DNA of 64,000 nucleotides from Odiellus spinosus (GCA_963920705.1 OY987237.1:8338601-8402600), one strand, 5' to 3'; counted from the first letter of the stretch, positions 23,857 to 37,255 are shown. The notes: a model not told the origin generated them from the letters alone. Numbers and translations: made by a program.

Positions 23857-24852
23857 AATATTAATTTTATTCACGAAACTAAATAATTATTTAACTTAAA
23901 ACGCTTGTTAAACATCGAAGAAAACTTTATAACCTCTAAGAATTCCAGTTATAATTATTATTATATTTATTAATGTAGATAGATTATTATGCCAGCATAA
24001 CTAATTAATAATTGTGGTAATTTGTTATTAAAAAAGTCCATCAATTTTGAGGGATAATAGCTATGTTTCCCATAACAGTCAATGTTGCTGTCGTTTTTCC
24101 GCTACAGACCACATAGTGTAGTAAATGCTACGAATTGCATGTAGCAAATCCTTCGCGTGCTAGGGTAAAACCGAATGTAATGTAATTACATCTTTTTGTT
24201 TGCCATATATAGATAAGGCTAGATAAGCAATAAATCTACCACGCGATGAAATCGTGATCGGGTGAAAAAAAAAACTAGCTAGCTTATCCGCCCTATACTA
24301 ATCCGCGTACATAACCGAGAGTTATATAACGTCATAAAAAAAAACTCTTCTCCATTTTAATAAATACTTTTAAAACTGTCCAGACAGACAGACACTTTTT
24401 TATCTACAACGCGTTTATTGGTGTAAAAGACTCTGCGGATAAGAATTAAAATTATCATCTTTTCGATGTTTTTCAAAAAGTTCTCAGTCCACGGAGAAAA
24501 ATTTAATATATGGGAAGGCTTGAGATTGTGGATTCTAATGAAGTAATTACTGGATGATTGTGTTTTCCCCTTTCCCTATCTAATCAACGCTTTATTAGGT
24601 CTTTATTTCTGCGCAAATTATCATTTGCTCACGTGAAGATATTGAATATAGTGAGAACAGGAAGTAATCGTGGACGAATTATACTGTAAAGGGGCCCACA
24701 TAATGTTTTTGGGGTTTTAAGGCCTGGGTCCCTGAGCTAGAGCTTCCAAAAAATATTATGAAGTATTATAGAAAGCGTAGACTTATCAAACCTTTAAATC
24801 TAAATACTGAACTAATCTTAAAATCCTTGGAAAATTTTACAAATCCCTTATA

Positions 24853-25002
24853 CCCTCTTCAGACGAGGCGTAATTAGCCGTGGTTTAATCAGATTTAACC
24901 GAGGTTTAAATAGCCTTTTCAGTTCAATAAACCTCGGTTTATTTTGAATAAACCATGGTTAAATCTGATTAAACCGGCTAGTTACGCCTCGTCTGAAAAG
25001 GG
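24853..25002. mobile_element. MITE E1 with TA target duplication
   Basis: A 150-bp foldback with ends CCCTCTTCAGACGAGGCG and its near-complement, flanked by TA on both sides, which fits Tc1/mariner-type insertion. The inner arms carry GGTTTAATCAGATTTAACC. Confidence 0.8.
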
Positions 25003-25339
25003 TAAAACGAATCTTAAAATTATCTTCCAATATTCATATCTTCAATCCTCAAAAAAGTGTTCAAATTCCTAACCAAGGTTCGTAAACTTCGTACGACTAT
25101 TCCAGATTATCCCTAGCTAATTTTCACCACTATCCCTGACCATTTTTGAATGTTGAGGTGTAAGAACAACAAATAAATAACGATCTAAAAGAAAATATTT
25201 CATTATTTGGCAATGGTTGTTTTAATTGATGAAAAGAATTCCCTGACTTTTTGCACACATTTTCAAAATCCCTGACTCATCTAGGTACCGGACGAACCCT
25301 GCTAAAGAATCTTTCCAATCTCTTAAAAAAATTGATCGT

Positions 25340-25432
25340 ACAATTTGCTATGGTCAACGTCGTCTGCTAATCTATAAAATACGGCGACTTTAAAGGGGAT
25401 TTAAAAATCGCAGATAGTCTCTTTAAGAAGTT
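25340..25432. repeat. Repeat D, inverted partial copy
   Basis: Contains TGGTCAACGTCGTCTGCTAA, CGGCGACTTTAAAGGGG and CGCAGATAGTC, the reverse complement of the repeat D core. Confidence 0.55.
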
Positions 25433-28400
25433 TATTAATTCGCCATTTCTTCCATGAAAAATTTCATTTAGATTGTGATTGGATGAAATCAAGAAGAAAT
25501 ATAAAAAAAGGTTCATATTCCATCTTTGTTGAAATCAAAGTCCAAACGTATTTTTTAATAGCTCTTAATTTTTTTTTAAAAAATTGAGCTCGTGATAAAC
25601 TTTGCGGGGTTATATTTAGGTTTTCCGTTTTTACTGGTCTTCTGATTACGACTGTTAACTGAAACCCTGCATATTTTTCTCAACCGGATTGATCCGGAAC
25701 TCTAATCCGTTATCGCGGTTTTAAGGGGTTTTCAAACCTACTGAAACCGAACTGCATCGCCTCTATCACGCGCTCAGAGCGAGATGTTAGTGGATCGAAA
25801 AAAATACTTATTCGACAAGCTATAGGGGAAAAAACAATTTGCGTAAAAGGGACGGTCTTTATAATTTTAACTAATCACTAGGGAGGGAAACCAATTTTCC
25901 TCGTGTTATATCTCGCAGTTTAACGAACGTAACAAAGTTCTTTCGCTATAGATAAGCTCGACTATTCATTATATTAGGTGTATAAGTCGCTTTTTTGTCT
26001 TTTTCTAAAAGTTTCTCAATGAATTCGGATCATTCGTTATTAGGCCTACCTAGTTAGTCCGTGATATGTTGTGAGCGCATTATGGAAGTTGAAAGATTTT
26101 TGTGAGTATATATTTTAAAACTATATGATAACTATGAACTCAACTCTCACACTATACCAACTTTTTGAACCGTTTTAGTTTTAGAAACTAGAATTTCTAA
26201 ATTTGCTTTCATCTCGAAAAATTGAGATGGCGTTTTTCCAAATGGTTTCATGAAAGGCTTCCGTTAAAAACTCCCACCATGGATTAATTAAAGGCTCCCT
26301 AGGCCACAAATGGTAAAAGGATAGAGTCTATCTTGTTGAGTTTCGTCTTAAATTGCTAGAGCACCTATTAATTAATCCATGCATACGCACTGCGCTTCCA
26401 AAAACTGTTAACACATTTAAATGCGCCCTCTATAGGCGGAGAAATATAAATAGTTAAAAGACGTAATGAGGGATAATAATTGGTTTTAATAGAGCGGTTG
26501 GGCATTTCAATTTTTTTTTATTGAATTTTAGGATTTTAGTGATAATTTTAAAGCTATTGTTTGGAGACATATTGTGATTTCAACGTTATTTTCCCACGAA
26601 GAACGTTTAGAGATTTGGGGACTTTTATCTTAAATGCAAAATCGATTTCCAAAATAGCTTTGAAACTTTTTTCAAATGGGTTTTCAAGTTCATGTGTAAC
26701 GTTTAGACTTTTTACGACTGGGCGTGACGATTCTCTACCCCATCTTTTCGAGGTACAGAAAAAAATTCTTCACGTGTGTGAAGCTATCACATTGGCCAGA
26801 AGGTAGCAACGGCCTTCAGTCGAAAATAGCCGGCAAAAACGGTATATCCGTTCAATATTATCTTTGGTTTATCCAGTTATTACCTATGTAATAAAAATCG
26901 CATGATGATTACGTGACAGTTTTTTTAATAATGCCATTTTAATCAAAGTTTTTTTAGAGCCTTCCAGATTGAGTTAGCATTACCAGAGCAGCGATGTAAT
27001 ATCTCTGAGCTAGCCTCCTTTTATTGCTAAGTAAATAAACTTTAGATAGTTTTCAACTATAGCACTTCACTCAAAATCAATTTACTACTTCATGGTTAAG
27101 AAAAACAGTTTGTTATTAGTTTATTAATATTCGAAACTATACCATTATGTAATAATCAAAGTCTAATAAGTCTTATTTACGTAAATATTTCATTTATTAA
27201 TGAGTTTTATCATTTATAGCCATATTTTATGCATAATTGAATAACTTTAGGCTCTTTAGACGAAAATTATTTCATTCGACTGAATGAGATATTTTTCGAC
27301 CCCTTCGATCTAATTCGACTCAATGTGCGACTTTGAAATACGAAATAAGAGACAGAAGGGTGTGACAAATTTTTCGGTCGAATGGCGTTTCGATCAAATG
27401 GGAATTTACCAATTGCCATGTACACATTTATACTTATAATCAGTTTCATATAGAATTGGTAGCACGGTCGAAGCTAATCTATTCTGTTTTTCTTTAAATA
27501 ATCCACTCAAATCCTGTTAAGGCCAGCTTTGTTGGCGCTGTCAGTTAAAGATAGAATTTTCTATAATAGTTGCTATAGGTACTCGAAGCCAGTTCGAAGT
27601 ACCAAGCACTTTTAGTTTTGTACTGATAATGATTTCAGTAACTAAACGCGCTTTGTCGCGACTCGCGAGCATTGTATTGACGCGATAGCGTTGAAAATTG
27701 TTTTCAATTTCAATCCTACATATATATATCCTATAGATTCTTTGTTTAATTACGTAAGCGGAAGTATGGTCGAGTTGTCGGTAGCGCCACGCTCATTGTC
27801 TACAAATTATACCCGAGTTTTCCGGAGTTTTCAACTATAGTTATATATTTTTCAGATTATATTCAAAATGTAAAATCCCACCACCCCTCTTTGTAGAAGT
27901 AATATATGATATATTTTTGATATTATATTCAAATATATCATTATATATATTTGTAGGAATAAGAACAATTTATGTATAGAACATAAGAAGTCCTCGCATA
28001 CTCTGTAGACAAAATTAATTCGCTTTTAATTTTCCCACACTTCTAAAAATAATTTCAACGACTACCTATGACTTTTCATTCAATCTCATGAGGTTAATTC
28101 CGTGAGATAATAAGCCTTTAAAATTTGTAAAAGTATCGCAAATACAAGGGGACTTTTTCCCAGTATTGCCAATTACTTTTTAGCGTAAACAGAAACATAG
28201 ACATGGCTCAATCCAGCAGTTTTGTTTAGGAACTGTTCTGAACTGTGCTCACCAGTTACTCGCATCCCTGCAATGATCAGCGAAAGCTGCCAGGGTATAA
28301 AACGAGTGGAATTAACTTCGTTTTGAAAGCCACGAGTCTGTCGAACTTGAACCACTGAGTAATATTAATGGAAGGTCAAGGTTTCTAAACAATCATTTAA

Positions 28401-29051
28401 ATGATGTGGTAGCCTTAGTCTCCATTTTTTTTTTCGTTGCTCCTTGTAATAATTTCCCAAATGGATAACGCCATGATGTTAATAATCCTAGTGTCTGTGT
28501 GAAAACTATTTGTGGGCTAATCGCATTTACAAAGAAGCAATTTTCGAGCCCCAACAATTTTTTTTTTAAATCTAAACTTTATATGATGGTTAGGTTAAAG
28601 CGTGATGTACAAGAACGGTTTGATGTACACATTTATCAGGGGTGGTGGGTTTTGACTATGGTTACTATTCTGTATTGTAACTAAGGTACTACGATTGATA
28701 TGTTATTACGTTGCATAATGCAAATTCGAACTGGCTAGCAGTAAAATCGACGAATATGCCCTTTCATCGTTATAATCTCAACAAAATGTTTTGTTTCGCT
28801 AACCAATCGTGGATTTCTATATCGCTTTCTATTCTTTCAATAATAATCAATATCACAGTGCGCTATAAATACCAAAAAAGCCTAAATTATATAATAAAGC
28901 CTAAATATATTATAACAAGATTGGATGAATGTCTTCTCCTGTTCAAGAGGAATCTGTTAAATCTATTTTCATCAATATGAAGTTTAAATATTAATGAGCC
29001 TCCTCTGTTTTAACTTTATAGCTAATTTCTTTAGAACTGGAGAGGTTGAAT
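25433..29051. other. Gene-free stretch containing element M
   Basis: No supported gene. Open frames of 60-90 codons have no recognisable content. Confidence 0.5.
26279..26380. mobile_element. Small inverted-repeat element M
   Basis: Arms ATGGATTAATTAAAGGCTCC and the inverse of GCACCTATTAATTAATCCAT; 102 bp, single copy here. Confidence 0.5.
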
Positions 29052-29332
29052 CAAGGAGGATTAGACAAGGAGAGGAAATGTGGGGCTGCGTTGAGTTAGA
29101 GAGAGAAGAGCCAACCTCCCACTCGGGTGGAAAGGGGGGATAGGAAATTCTCGAGGTAAACTGTTGTCACGTGGTCGCTAGCTAGCGCGTCTCATAAAGG
29201 ATTCGTTTTACCCACGCGACAACATTTTACCACGAAACGTCTCTACCCCCGTTCTCCCAGAGTGGGAGTTTAGGCCGACGCAGTAGGAACCGCGCCGTCC
29301 CCACATTTCTTCTCCTTGTCCAATCCTCCTTG
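29052..29332. mobile_element. Element B2, second copy of family B, 7-bp target duplication
   Basis: A 281-bp element with inverted termini starting CAAGGAGGATTAGACAAGG, flanked by GTTGAAT direct repeats (29045-29051 and 29333-29339). The interior is homologous to B1 in inverted orientation. Confidence 0.88.
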
Positions 29333-30078
29333 GTTGAATCTATTATCAGAATATGACGCGATGCTTTTGAAAACGTGTACTATACTTCTATAATAGTTTT
29401 ATATTTTCATTTTATTTTTAAAATGGTTTTTGGCAAAGCATTTTAGTACCTTTGTTATGAGAAACTGTGAACAGAGGGTTTTAATCTATAGACTCTAAAG
29501 ATTGGAAAAAAAACGAGTAGTCAATTCCACCTTGAGTTGAGAGCGAACGCGAACGTAGACTTAGCTTATCACGTAATTCAACAAATCATAGATATAACAG
29601 GATAGCTTGGCTTTCCGCGTTCTGCCAACTCGATGTGGAATAGACAAAATCTTTGGGAATCAGTCTGATCCGTTATATGCCTATCTATTGTCGAAATGAG
29701 TTGAGTAACCAAAAAGCCTTGACGCTAAAAGAAGCCGTGAGTGATAAGCTCAATTTAACTTTGATCTCGTAGAATCGCGGGGCCAATTTTATTCCAGCGA
29801 TTATATTGAGCGTAACAAGTACAATTTTCTACGAATATGTCGTGTTTCTCTTTAAATATAATAATAATACCACAGAGGCAAAGCCTATAATATGTGGTTG
29901 CCGGGACAATACACCTTACGCATAAATTAAAATTTAAATTGTTACGTAATTGTAATAAAATATAAAAGATTATATTTAAATTTTCCAAAAGAGAAGTCGT
30001 CATTTATGAAAGAGGGCGTTACTCTCTTTTAGAATAAAACTTGGGAACTTGGAGCCTTATTGACTTTAGGCTTTACAA

Positions 30079-30192
30079 CCCTCTTCAGACTAGGCGTAAT
30101 TAGCCGGATTAATCAGATTTAACTTGGGTTAATATAGCCCTTTCAGTTCGATAAATCTCGGTTAAACCCGCTAAAAACGCCTCGTCTGACGA
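30079..30192. mobile_element. MITE E2 (shortened copy)
   Basis: Homologous to E1: CCCTCTTCAGACTAGGCG at the left and CGCCTCGTCTGAC at the right; internally deleted. Confidence 0.7.
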
Positions 30193-30936
30193 GTTTATTA
30201 GAGGTGTAACTATTCTATGTGTTTGACCATCTTGTTACTAGTCCTAAAGAGTATGATCGGTTACAAGGTTATTTAATCCATGTTTATACGGTTATCCAAA
30301 TTCCACGGCTATAACTTCAGGATTAAATAAAATTATCTCATCGATATGACTTTATATCTAAAGCCTTAAATAAGCCAACGCATGATGACTTAGTCTAATT
30401 TATAGTCAAAACGTAACAATTGTTTATTGTCATAAACTTTCATTCAAGAAAAATACACAAAAAGACCAAAGTTGAGGCGTATTTATTAACACAATGTTAC
30501 ACGTCATTAGAAAAAATAAGTCTTCTTAAACACAAGTACATAATTTTTTTTTTTTTTTTTACTCGAAAAAGGCTTAACCGTGTAATCTATTTTTATTCGA
30601 TTGAAAGTGATCCGTCAACCACTCCGTGATATATCCAAGGTTATGCTAATAAAAAACCTTGGCATTTTAATGTTAGTGTATCCATAAATATCCCAAAAAT
30701 AGGACGATAACAACAGTGACAAAGTAGGAACATAAAATACAGATGTGACGTTCTTTTCAGGCCCATTGGACCGAAATTCATTCGACCGAATTTATCCCAA
30801 ATGTGCGGTTTTAAAATTTTACTATTCATTTTAGAAGCTGCTTTTTACCGAACCGGTCATTCATGGCCCTCATAGACCCCATTCAAATTTTGACTACTTT
30901 ACAATATATTATTTATGCGTAAACATTTAAGCTTGA

Positions 30937-31362
30937 AGGAAGAATTCAACCTAATAACATAGTGATTTTTTAATCCATTCCTTATCGTCTAAATAGACCT
31001 AATCCATGAAGGGAAAAAAAAATACAAACAAATATTAAACTAGAAATAATTTTAAAACTTACCCACGAAATAGGCTTAGCTAGATTCATGGAGAACCTGA
31101 ATTTCTTCGCACTGAAGGGTCAACGACCAATGAGCAAAGGCCTGTGGATAAGGCTAGATCTCTATGAGACTTCCAATAACATTCGATTGGTGGCTTACCC
31201 TTCAATGGGAAGAAATTCAGGATCTCCATGAATCCAGCTAAGCCTATTTTCCGGGTAAATTTTAAATTTATTTCTAGTTTAATATTTGTTTATATACTAG
31301 TGGATTAGCGTATTTAAATGATAAGGAATCGATAAAAAAATCACTTTGGTTTCATACTCGTT
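30937..31362. mobile_element. Family A copy A6
   Basis: A nearly complete foldback copy with both arms (AACCTAATAACATAGTGATT on the left; GATAAGGAATCGATAAAAAA on the right) and the core hairpin. Confidence 0.8.
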
Positions 31363-32548
31363 TTGAACTACACGCGTTAACTTTACTTTTATGGAATAAG
31401 TTATGAACTTTTGATAAAATTTACTCAAATCTTCTTCATTCTCTCTTTAGATTGTAGTATCGGTCTATTTGCAGAGCTTTTATTGATAAGAAGCATAAAC
31501 CGAACACTTTGGGGAGACTATAAGTGTTGCTCGATGTTTGAACAAAGAATTATTTTTGTGTAGATTTGATACGTGGCAAGTTTTCTTGATATTTCTTGTC
31601 TTTGTGTAAACTTTGGGGGTGGCCATTTCGAGGATATTTATATCGCGTGTATCAGTAGATTTCATTTTTTGTTCCCAATTCTTTGAAAACTTTCAATCAG
31701 CTTGTCTGAAACTTTCCTTTTACGAGATATGTGTTCAAGGTAATAACTCTATAAATGTAACTTTTTCAATGGAGTAAGTAATACAGGATCTTCCAAAACG
31801 ATAACGATACGCGACTAATCCCTTTTTTAATCCGTTTTGAGACTTTGATGAGGAGTTTTATTATTTAAAAGTCTTTATGCCCCGAAGTTACGTGGTCTTC
31901 TTCAAGTATATTGTCTCCTTCTAAATTATACAATTTAATTTAGATACCCCGTTAGGTTACGTTAGATTAGTCTGTGTAAGGTTATAGCATTGGTTTTAGT
32001 AGCCTAATCCTACCATAAGCAATTTAATTTGCTTATGAAATTAGTAAACCTTTTCTACGGTAATCCCGGTCCTGTTCGCTTTAGAGTCGTCTGCGTTTGA
32101 TACAAATATGTAACTGCGCATGCTCTCAACTCAAACCTCTAATAGTCACTTCGACTGTACAAAAGGGAGTAGGAAACTTTCCAATGGGGGTGGCAGTAAG
32201 ATCCGACTATTTGAAAATATTTCTTAGTCAAATCTTTAAATTTTGGACTGGTGACGATCCTAGTGATTTCAAACATCTATAGTCTAAATACTTCGCTAAT
32301 ATTGTACAAAACCTTGCTGGTTGAGAAACCCTATTTGCCTAGAGTTTGTAAGTAATTTCTTATAGATTTCCTCTCTGTTTTCCACCAGTATTTCAATTCT
32401 TCTTTGCAACGAACTTGTAGAGATTAACATCCTTTAAGTTTGGTCTCAGGCCTAATGTGTCTTGGCACTATTTGTTCTATATTATATTGACAAGTTTTAC
32501 TGAAATCACGTGATCTCTCACTAATCTTTCCTTATATTTCAATTACAG
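31363..32548. other. Upstream region of the zinc-finger gene
   Basis: No ORF is supported. It may contain the promoter and an unidentified upstream non-coding exon that splices to 32549. Confidence 0.4.
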
Positions 32549-32936
32549 GTGTTTCCGGATGACCAGATTCAACGAATAGCGAATTGTAGACAAAGCGACA
32601 TCCCGATACAAAAGACTTTTATTTGTTATTTTTTACTCGCGTTTTGTAGTTAAACTTTTTTCATCGAACTTTGAAAAGAGAGTTGGTGCCCATGTGTACC
32701 ACAAGACGTCCATTTTCTAGAAGAAGAAATTGGCGAAAGCGCGCGGCTGCGGAGAAGAAACGGAGAATACAATTATCGACCATCCACGGCTCTCTAATTG
32801 GAGACCGACTTACCGTTTTCATCCTGCAATCGCGAAGGGCTCACATCAACATCGACCGTGTTAAGCCAACCAATCGGATCATATCTTGGAAGGACATCTT
32901 CGAGATAATTACATCACCCGCCCAGCTTCCGGCAAG
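32549..32936 (+). promoter_or_regulatory. 5' UTR exon (probable) of the zinc-finger gene
   Basis: A pyrimidine-rich tract ending in TTACAG at 32548 looks like a 3' splice site. The sequence that follows reads through to the main ATG at 32937 and contains the uORF listed separately. The upstream partner exon was not found. Confidence 0.4.
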
Positions 32937-32940
32937 ATGA
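32692..32940 (+). CDS. Upstream ORF with ATGA overlap to the zinc-finger start codon
   Basis: An 82-codon ORF starting at the ATG at 32692. Its TGA stop (32938-32940) shares bases with the ATG at 32937 of the zinc-finger protein, giving an ATGA stop/start overlap. The product is very basic near its N-terminus (Arg/Lys-rich, residues 5-25) and matches no family I know. It could control translation of the main ORF by termination-reinitiation, or it could be a chance open frame. Its length and position argue for the first, weakly. Confidence 0.35.
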   Translation: MCTTRRPFSRRRNWRKRAAAEKKRRIQLSTIHGSLIGDRLTVFILQSRRAHINIDRVKPTNRIISWKDIFEIITSPAQLPAR

Positions 32941-35364
32941 GTTTCAAGCTGAAGGCTTTGGGCAAACTGGTCGCGTGCAAGGGGGACGACGTCGACCGGT
33001 CAAATTTAGAAAATTTATTCGTCCCCAACCATCACTCCGTCATTAAATTCGCGCCAAAGTGTAACAGGGAATGTTGCGATTCGTCGTCCGATACTAACGA
33101 TTGTGGCGCGAAGAATGCGGAGTCCGAAACTGAAGTCCCTTCGTTAAAGAGAAAACGACAGTCTTTCGAAAATATAATAAAAGGTATAATTAAGACTAAG
33201 AGAATTTAAATTGTTACCCACAGATAGTTCAAGATATTTTGACCATGCATTAGAGATTGTTAACTAATTCTTCACGTGAAAGAATGCGAGATCTCTTTAG
33301 CTACGTTCGCACTAGAGACTTTGCGAAACCCGTTTTGAATCTTCACACCATTTCAAGATAATAATTATATACTTTGGAAATTATATTTTCATTTGACCTT
33401 AAAATTCTGCAATTTGACCTTTCTAAATGGTTAAAATCGGTTTCAAAGCCTTTAGTGTGAACAAGGTTTTAGTTTCACCGAAAGAATTCTTATTATTTTA
33501 ATTCACCCCATGTATAGCTTACTTAGGCCTTGAGCTGAACCCTACTTATTGGCCTCATAAACAGATTGACAGTTTATACGACTCCTAAATAATTATTTTG
33601 CCCCTCAGAAACCGAAACGAAGTTTCCACATTTAGAGAACCAGGAAGATCAGCCACCGATGGTCAATTTCTGCAGCCGTTGCGGATACGCTTTCGACAAT
33701 AACTCCGACTTGAAAACTCACGAGTGTCTCTTCACCCCAACCAGCCCTTGCGTCGTTTGCGGGGTTTTACTGAATCAGAACGTGTACGGCGACCACTTGA
33801 TATCTCATGTTCACGACGCTAGAATAAAAGAGAGTAACGACGCTAACTCCGAGATCAAATGCGTTTATTGCTCAAAGTTCTTCGACAATAAGACCGCCCT
33901 CCTGGTCCATTATCGCAATCATATTGCTCAATTTCAATGCGCAAGTTGCAAGAGTTTCTTTTTCAGCGCTCTGGATTTGAAGGTACGTGTCTGGTTAAAT
34001 ACTTCAGTTTATTTTTTCATTGGCGGGAAAGTTCTTATTGATTTGATCTCGAAAACCTAAGTTTGTTTGCTTGTGTATTTAAATAGGACCACGTAGTTAA
34101 GGAACATAACCGCGTGGAACACCAGTTGTACCACTGTTACATCTGCAATCGTCGATTCACGCACCAGGAGGCAATCGTTAACCACATGAGGCTTCACTCC
34201 CACGAGATGCCTTACACTTGCAAAGAATGCGGCCGATCCTTCAACCAAATTGGCAACCTACAACGCCACATCAACACCCATCGCGGGGAACGTCCTTATC
34301 GTTGCCAAGAATGCGGTTGTAAGTTCACCGACCCGGCTACCTTGCGCAATCACGCCCGTATCCATTCTGGCGAGTTACCTTTCGTCTGCCAAGTCTGCAA
34401 ACGAGGTTTCTCGCAGATTGGCAACTTGAGACGTCACATGGCCAAACATATCACCAGCGACATCCTAGATCGGCGCTTTCGTTGTCCTCATTGCGGACAA
34501 GGATTCGCCCACGAATCTACTTTGCGCAATCATTTAAGAACCCACACTGGAGAGCAGCCTTTCAAGTGCACTTTGTGTAATCGCGCCTTCTCGCAGATCG
34601 GAAATCTTAAGAGACATATGGCCAAGCACTCTGCCGAGCAAGATTTATTGTGCGGTTCTTGTAACCGTTGTTTTTCCAGTTCCACGGAGTTGGTACATCA
34701 TTTGTGCGTCTCCGCCGAAGTTAAAGGTAAGTCCGCTCTTGTTAATTCTTTTTAATATTTAAAGCCCTATACTCGTAATAATATAAAATGTACCTACGAG
34801 CAGTTGTAGAATTTTACACGGTTATAGAATTTTTACATAGTTGTAGAATTTGTACGAAGAATTAAAAGAAAAAGAAAATAAAACCATTTCTTTTTAAAAT
34901 ATTGCGCGGAGAACTTAAATATAATTTCTTCAACTTTCAATTGATTATTAGATAAGGCGGATGTTTCAGCCGATTGTTGTATGATAACACCCTGGCCTTC
35001 TAACCCCAACTACCAAGCTGGATCACCGGATTCTAGCGGACGTTCTTTCCGCACCACTTCGGAATCATCTTCAGGAGAAACTGACCATAGCAACGACGGG
35101 GCGATGTCTTCTAAGATGAGCGAGTACTTGCCCAGCAATTCGGACGAAGAGAGCAGTTCCTCTATAAATTCGGTCAATCGAAAATGGCGCATTTTTCCGT
35201 GCTTAGTTTGCGGAAAGGTTTACACTTGGCAACACGATTTGAAGATTCATTTTCGCATTCATTCTGGAGAAAAGCCTTTTAAATGTGACGTATGCGATAA
35301 GCAATTTGCGCAAAGTGGCGCCATCCGAACCCACAAGCGCCGGCATCATCCCAATGGCAATTAA
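32937..35364 (+). CDS. Poly-C2H2 zinc-finger protein, four coding exons, about 557 residues
   Basis: The exon model is 32937-33183, 33609-33982, 34087-34726 and 34952-35364; intron phases 1, 0 and 1 close without a frameshift. The ATG at 32937 is used because the upstream extension starts only with TTG. Exon 1 (residues 1-82) has no fingers. Exon 2 holds three to four degenerate fingers, the last completed in exon 3. Exon 3 holds six canonical fingers and one ending in H-x3-C. Exon 4 has an acidic, Ser-rich linker and two C-terminal canonical fingers. Total is about 13. Fingers with the cores SQIGNLxRH and STLRNH alternate, which looks like duplication of a two-finger unit. TGEKP-type linkers join them, so sequence-specific DNA binding in the nucleus is likely. 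For exon 4 a second in-frame acceptor lies 18 nt downstream (CAG at 34969). I do not recognise the orthologue. Confidence 0.85.
33184..33608 (+). other. Intron 1 of the zinc-finger gene
   Basis: It begins GTATAA and ends CCCCTCAG. Element K1 (33300-33471) lies inside it. There is no further coding evidence. Confidence 0.7.
33300..33471. mobile_element. MITE K1 in an intron of the zinc-finger gene
   Basis: Inverted ends GCTACGTTCGCACTAGAGAC and the complement of CTTTAGTGTGAACAAGG; 172 bp. Confidence 0.7.
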
Positions 35365-37146
35365 CGTGACCACGGAACGTATATCACTCTTAAATTACGA
35401 CTAATTAATTCTTATTCTTTTAATTGCCATAAATTCTTCAAATCATGTAACATTTGATGGGATTGCAATTTCAATGATGAAAAGAAATAATTATGGTTGG
35501 GAAAATGACGTTAATCTTCAGTTTTGAAGACAAGACTGGCTATTACCCTAACTCGTTGGCTTTCGCTAGGTTTTAATTCAGGTCGGGCAGCGACCATTAT
35601 CATGCATCCTATATGGCTCTAGGTTTCCAAATTTTCCAGATTAGCGTCCCTCCAGATCAGAAAAATCAAATTTCACGTGGGGCCACTGCCCTATCTGGCG
35701 CTTGCCTACGCTCTAACTTGTATTCGAGGGTAAAATAGGTAAACATTTAGACCATTAGCTAGGAATTTTATTAGTATGGATGTCACGCAAACGTTTCCCT
35801 TGTTCAAAGATATTAACATAAAAATATGAGTTGGGGATAATTGCATTCGGGAAATTGCTTCCTAATGAATTTATTAATTGCTGACTGTTTAGGCTTAGCT
35901 ACCATTTTTTTCGGTTTATAAGCTGACTCAAGCTGATACGGTACTCATCGAATTTAATTCCCGCGAAAATATATTTAAAATCCCAGTAAATTGAATGTTT
36001 CAAATATTGTTAAGGCCTAAAGTGCAATCATGATGTGATGAAACTTTTTATAAAGGCTCAATTCGTATGACCGCGAACCAGTGCATGGTATGACCATAAA
36101 GACGTCACGCGTTCCTATGAACGTTTAATTAGGAATTGGTAGCAATAATGGAATATATATTCGATTTCCAGTGTAAATTCATATTTCCTCTATAGATAAT
36201 TCTAGTTTTTTACTTCGAATATCACGTGTTTATCGCCTGTTTCGTCGAAAATGTTTACGCTGGCGATTCAATTTCGTCGTATATAAACTGAACCGAAGAT
36301 AACTGATAAGGGAGTGATGGAAATGTTTTGTTTTGCAATAGGACGCTCATATTTGATGTGAATGGTATTTGACTTTTCATATCTTTAAGAGCCAGCCTAT
36401 TGTTTCTTTTTCAACTGTGTTTCTCGTACATCGACCAAAGAAGAGGACAATGAGCTTTTATATTGTTTGAACTCTAAACTATATATCGTAAACTAATTAT
36501 AGAAAACCATATTTTCATAACAATTCGCGAGCTAAATAGATCATTATATACATATAGGAAGTTATTAATTAGTAATTAATCTTTTGTGTTAATTATATAT
36601 GTATAATCTTTAAAAAAAAGATGCATTTAGTCTTAGTTACTTAAAAATATAAGCACGATATATAATCAAAGATATTTATTCCCAAACCTTTTGTATTAAT
36701 TAATTTCAATAAATTACAGGGTTGATTTGCGGGTGGTGTGACCGAGAGTTATTTCACATTATTAATTGATTTTTTCTTACAGAGCATGTACATTTTTGTA
36801 AAGAGGAGTTAAGAAATCTATTCGTGAACCACGATGAACGCTGTGATCATGTGCGATGTCAATTACCTGGCTTTCCAAGGTCAAATATTTTACTTTCCGT
36901 TGAGTGGTATGTGATCTATAATCGTGTTCAAGAAGAGTTGACGTAAGGGGAGATATTTAAGGCTGATTAATAGGCAATGTTTAACCAAATTTAGAATAAA
37001 ATAGTCAAAGCCAACTCCACTCGAACATGAGTATATATTAATTTTCAAATATATAAATTTTCTTAACCTCTCTGATACGTTTTATTTAAAATTATTTAGG
37101 CTTACTTGTTACCAACGACTGTAGAACTTTAAACAGGGTTATCCGT

Positions 37147-37255
37147 GGGGTCCGACACTCTTGAATTGCTGTACACCTGAGTTCACTGAGTTCAGCTTTG
37201 ATAGTGCAAAGATTTTAAAAAATTTGTACACCTGAGTTCGTGAGTGTCTGCTCCC
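37147..37255. mobile_element. Short MITE H2, 109 bp
   Basis: Same length as H1, with the inverted ends GGGGTCCGACACTC and GAGTGTCTGCTCC. Confidence 0.75.
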
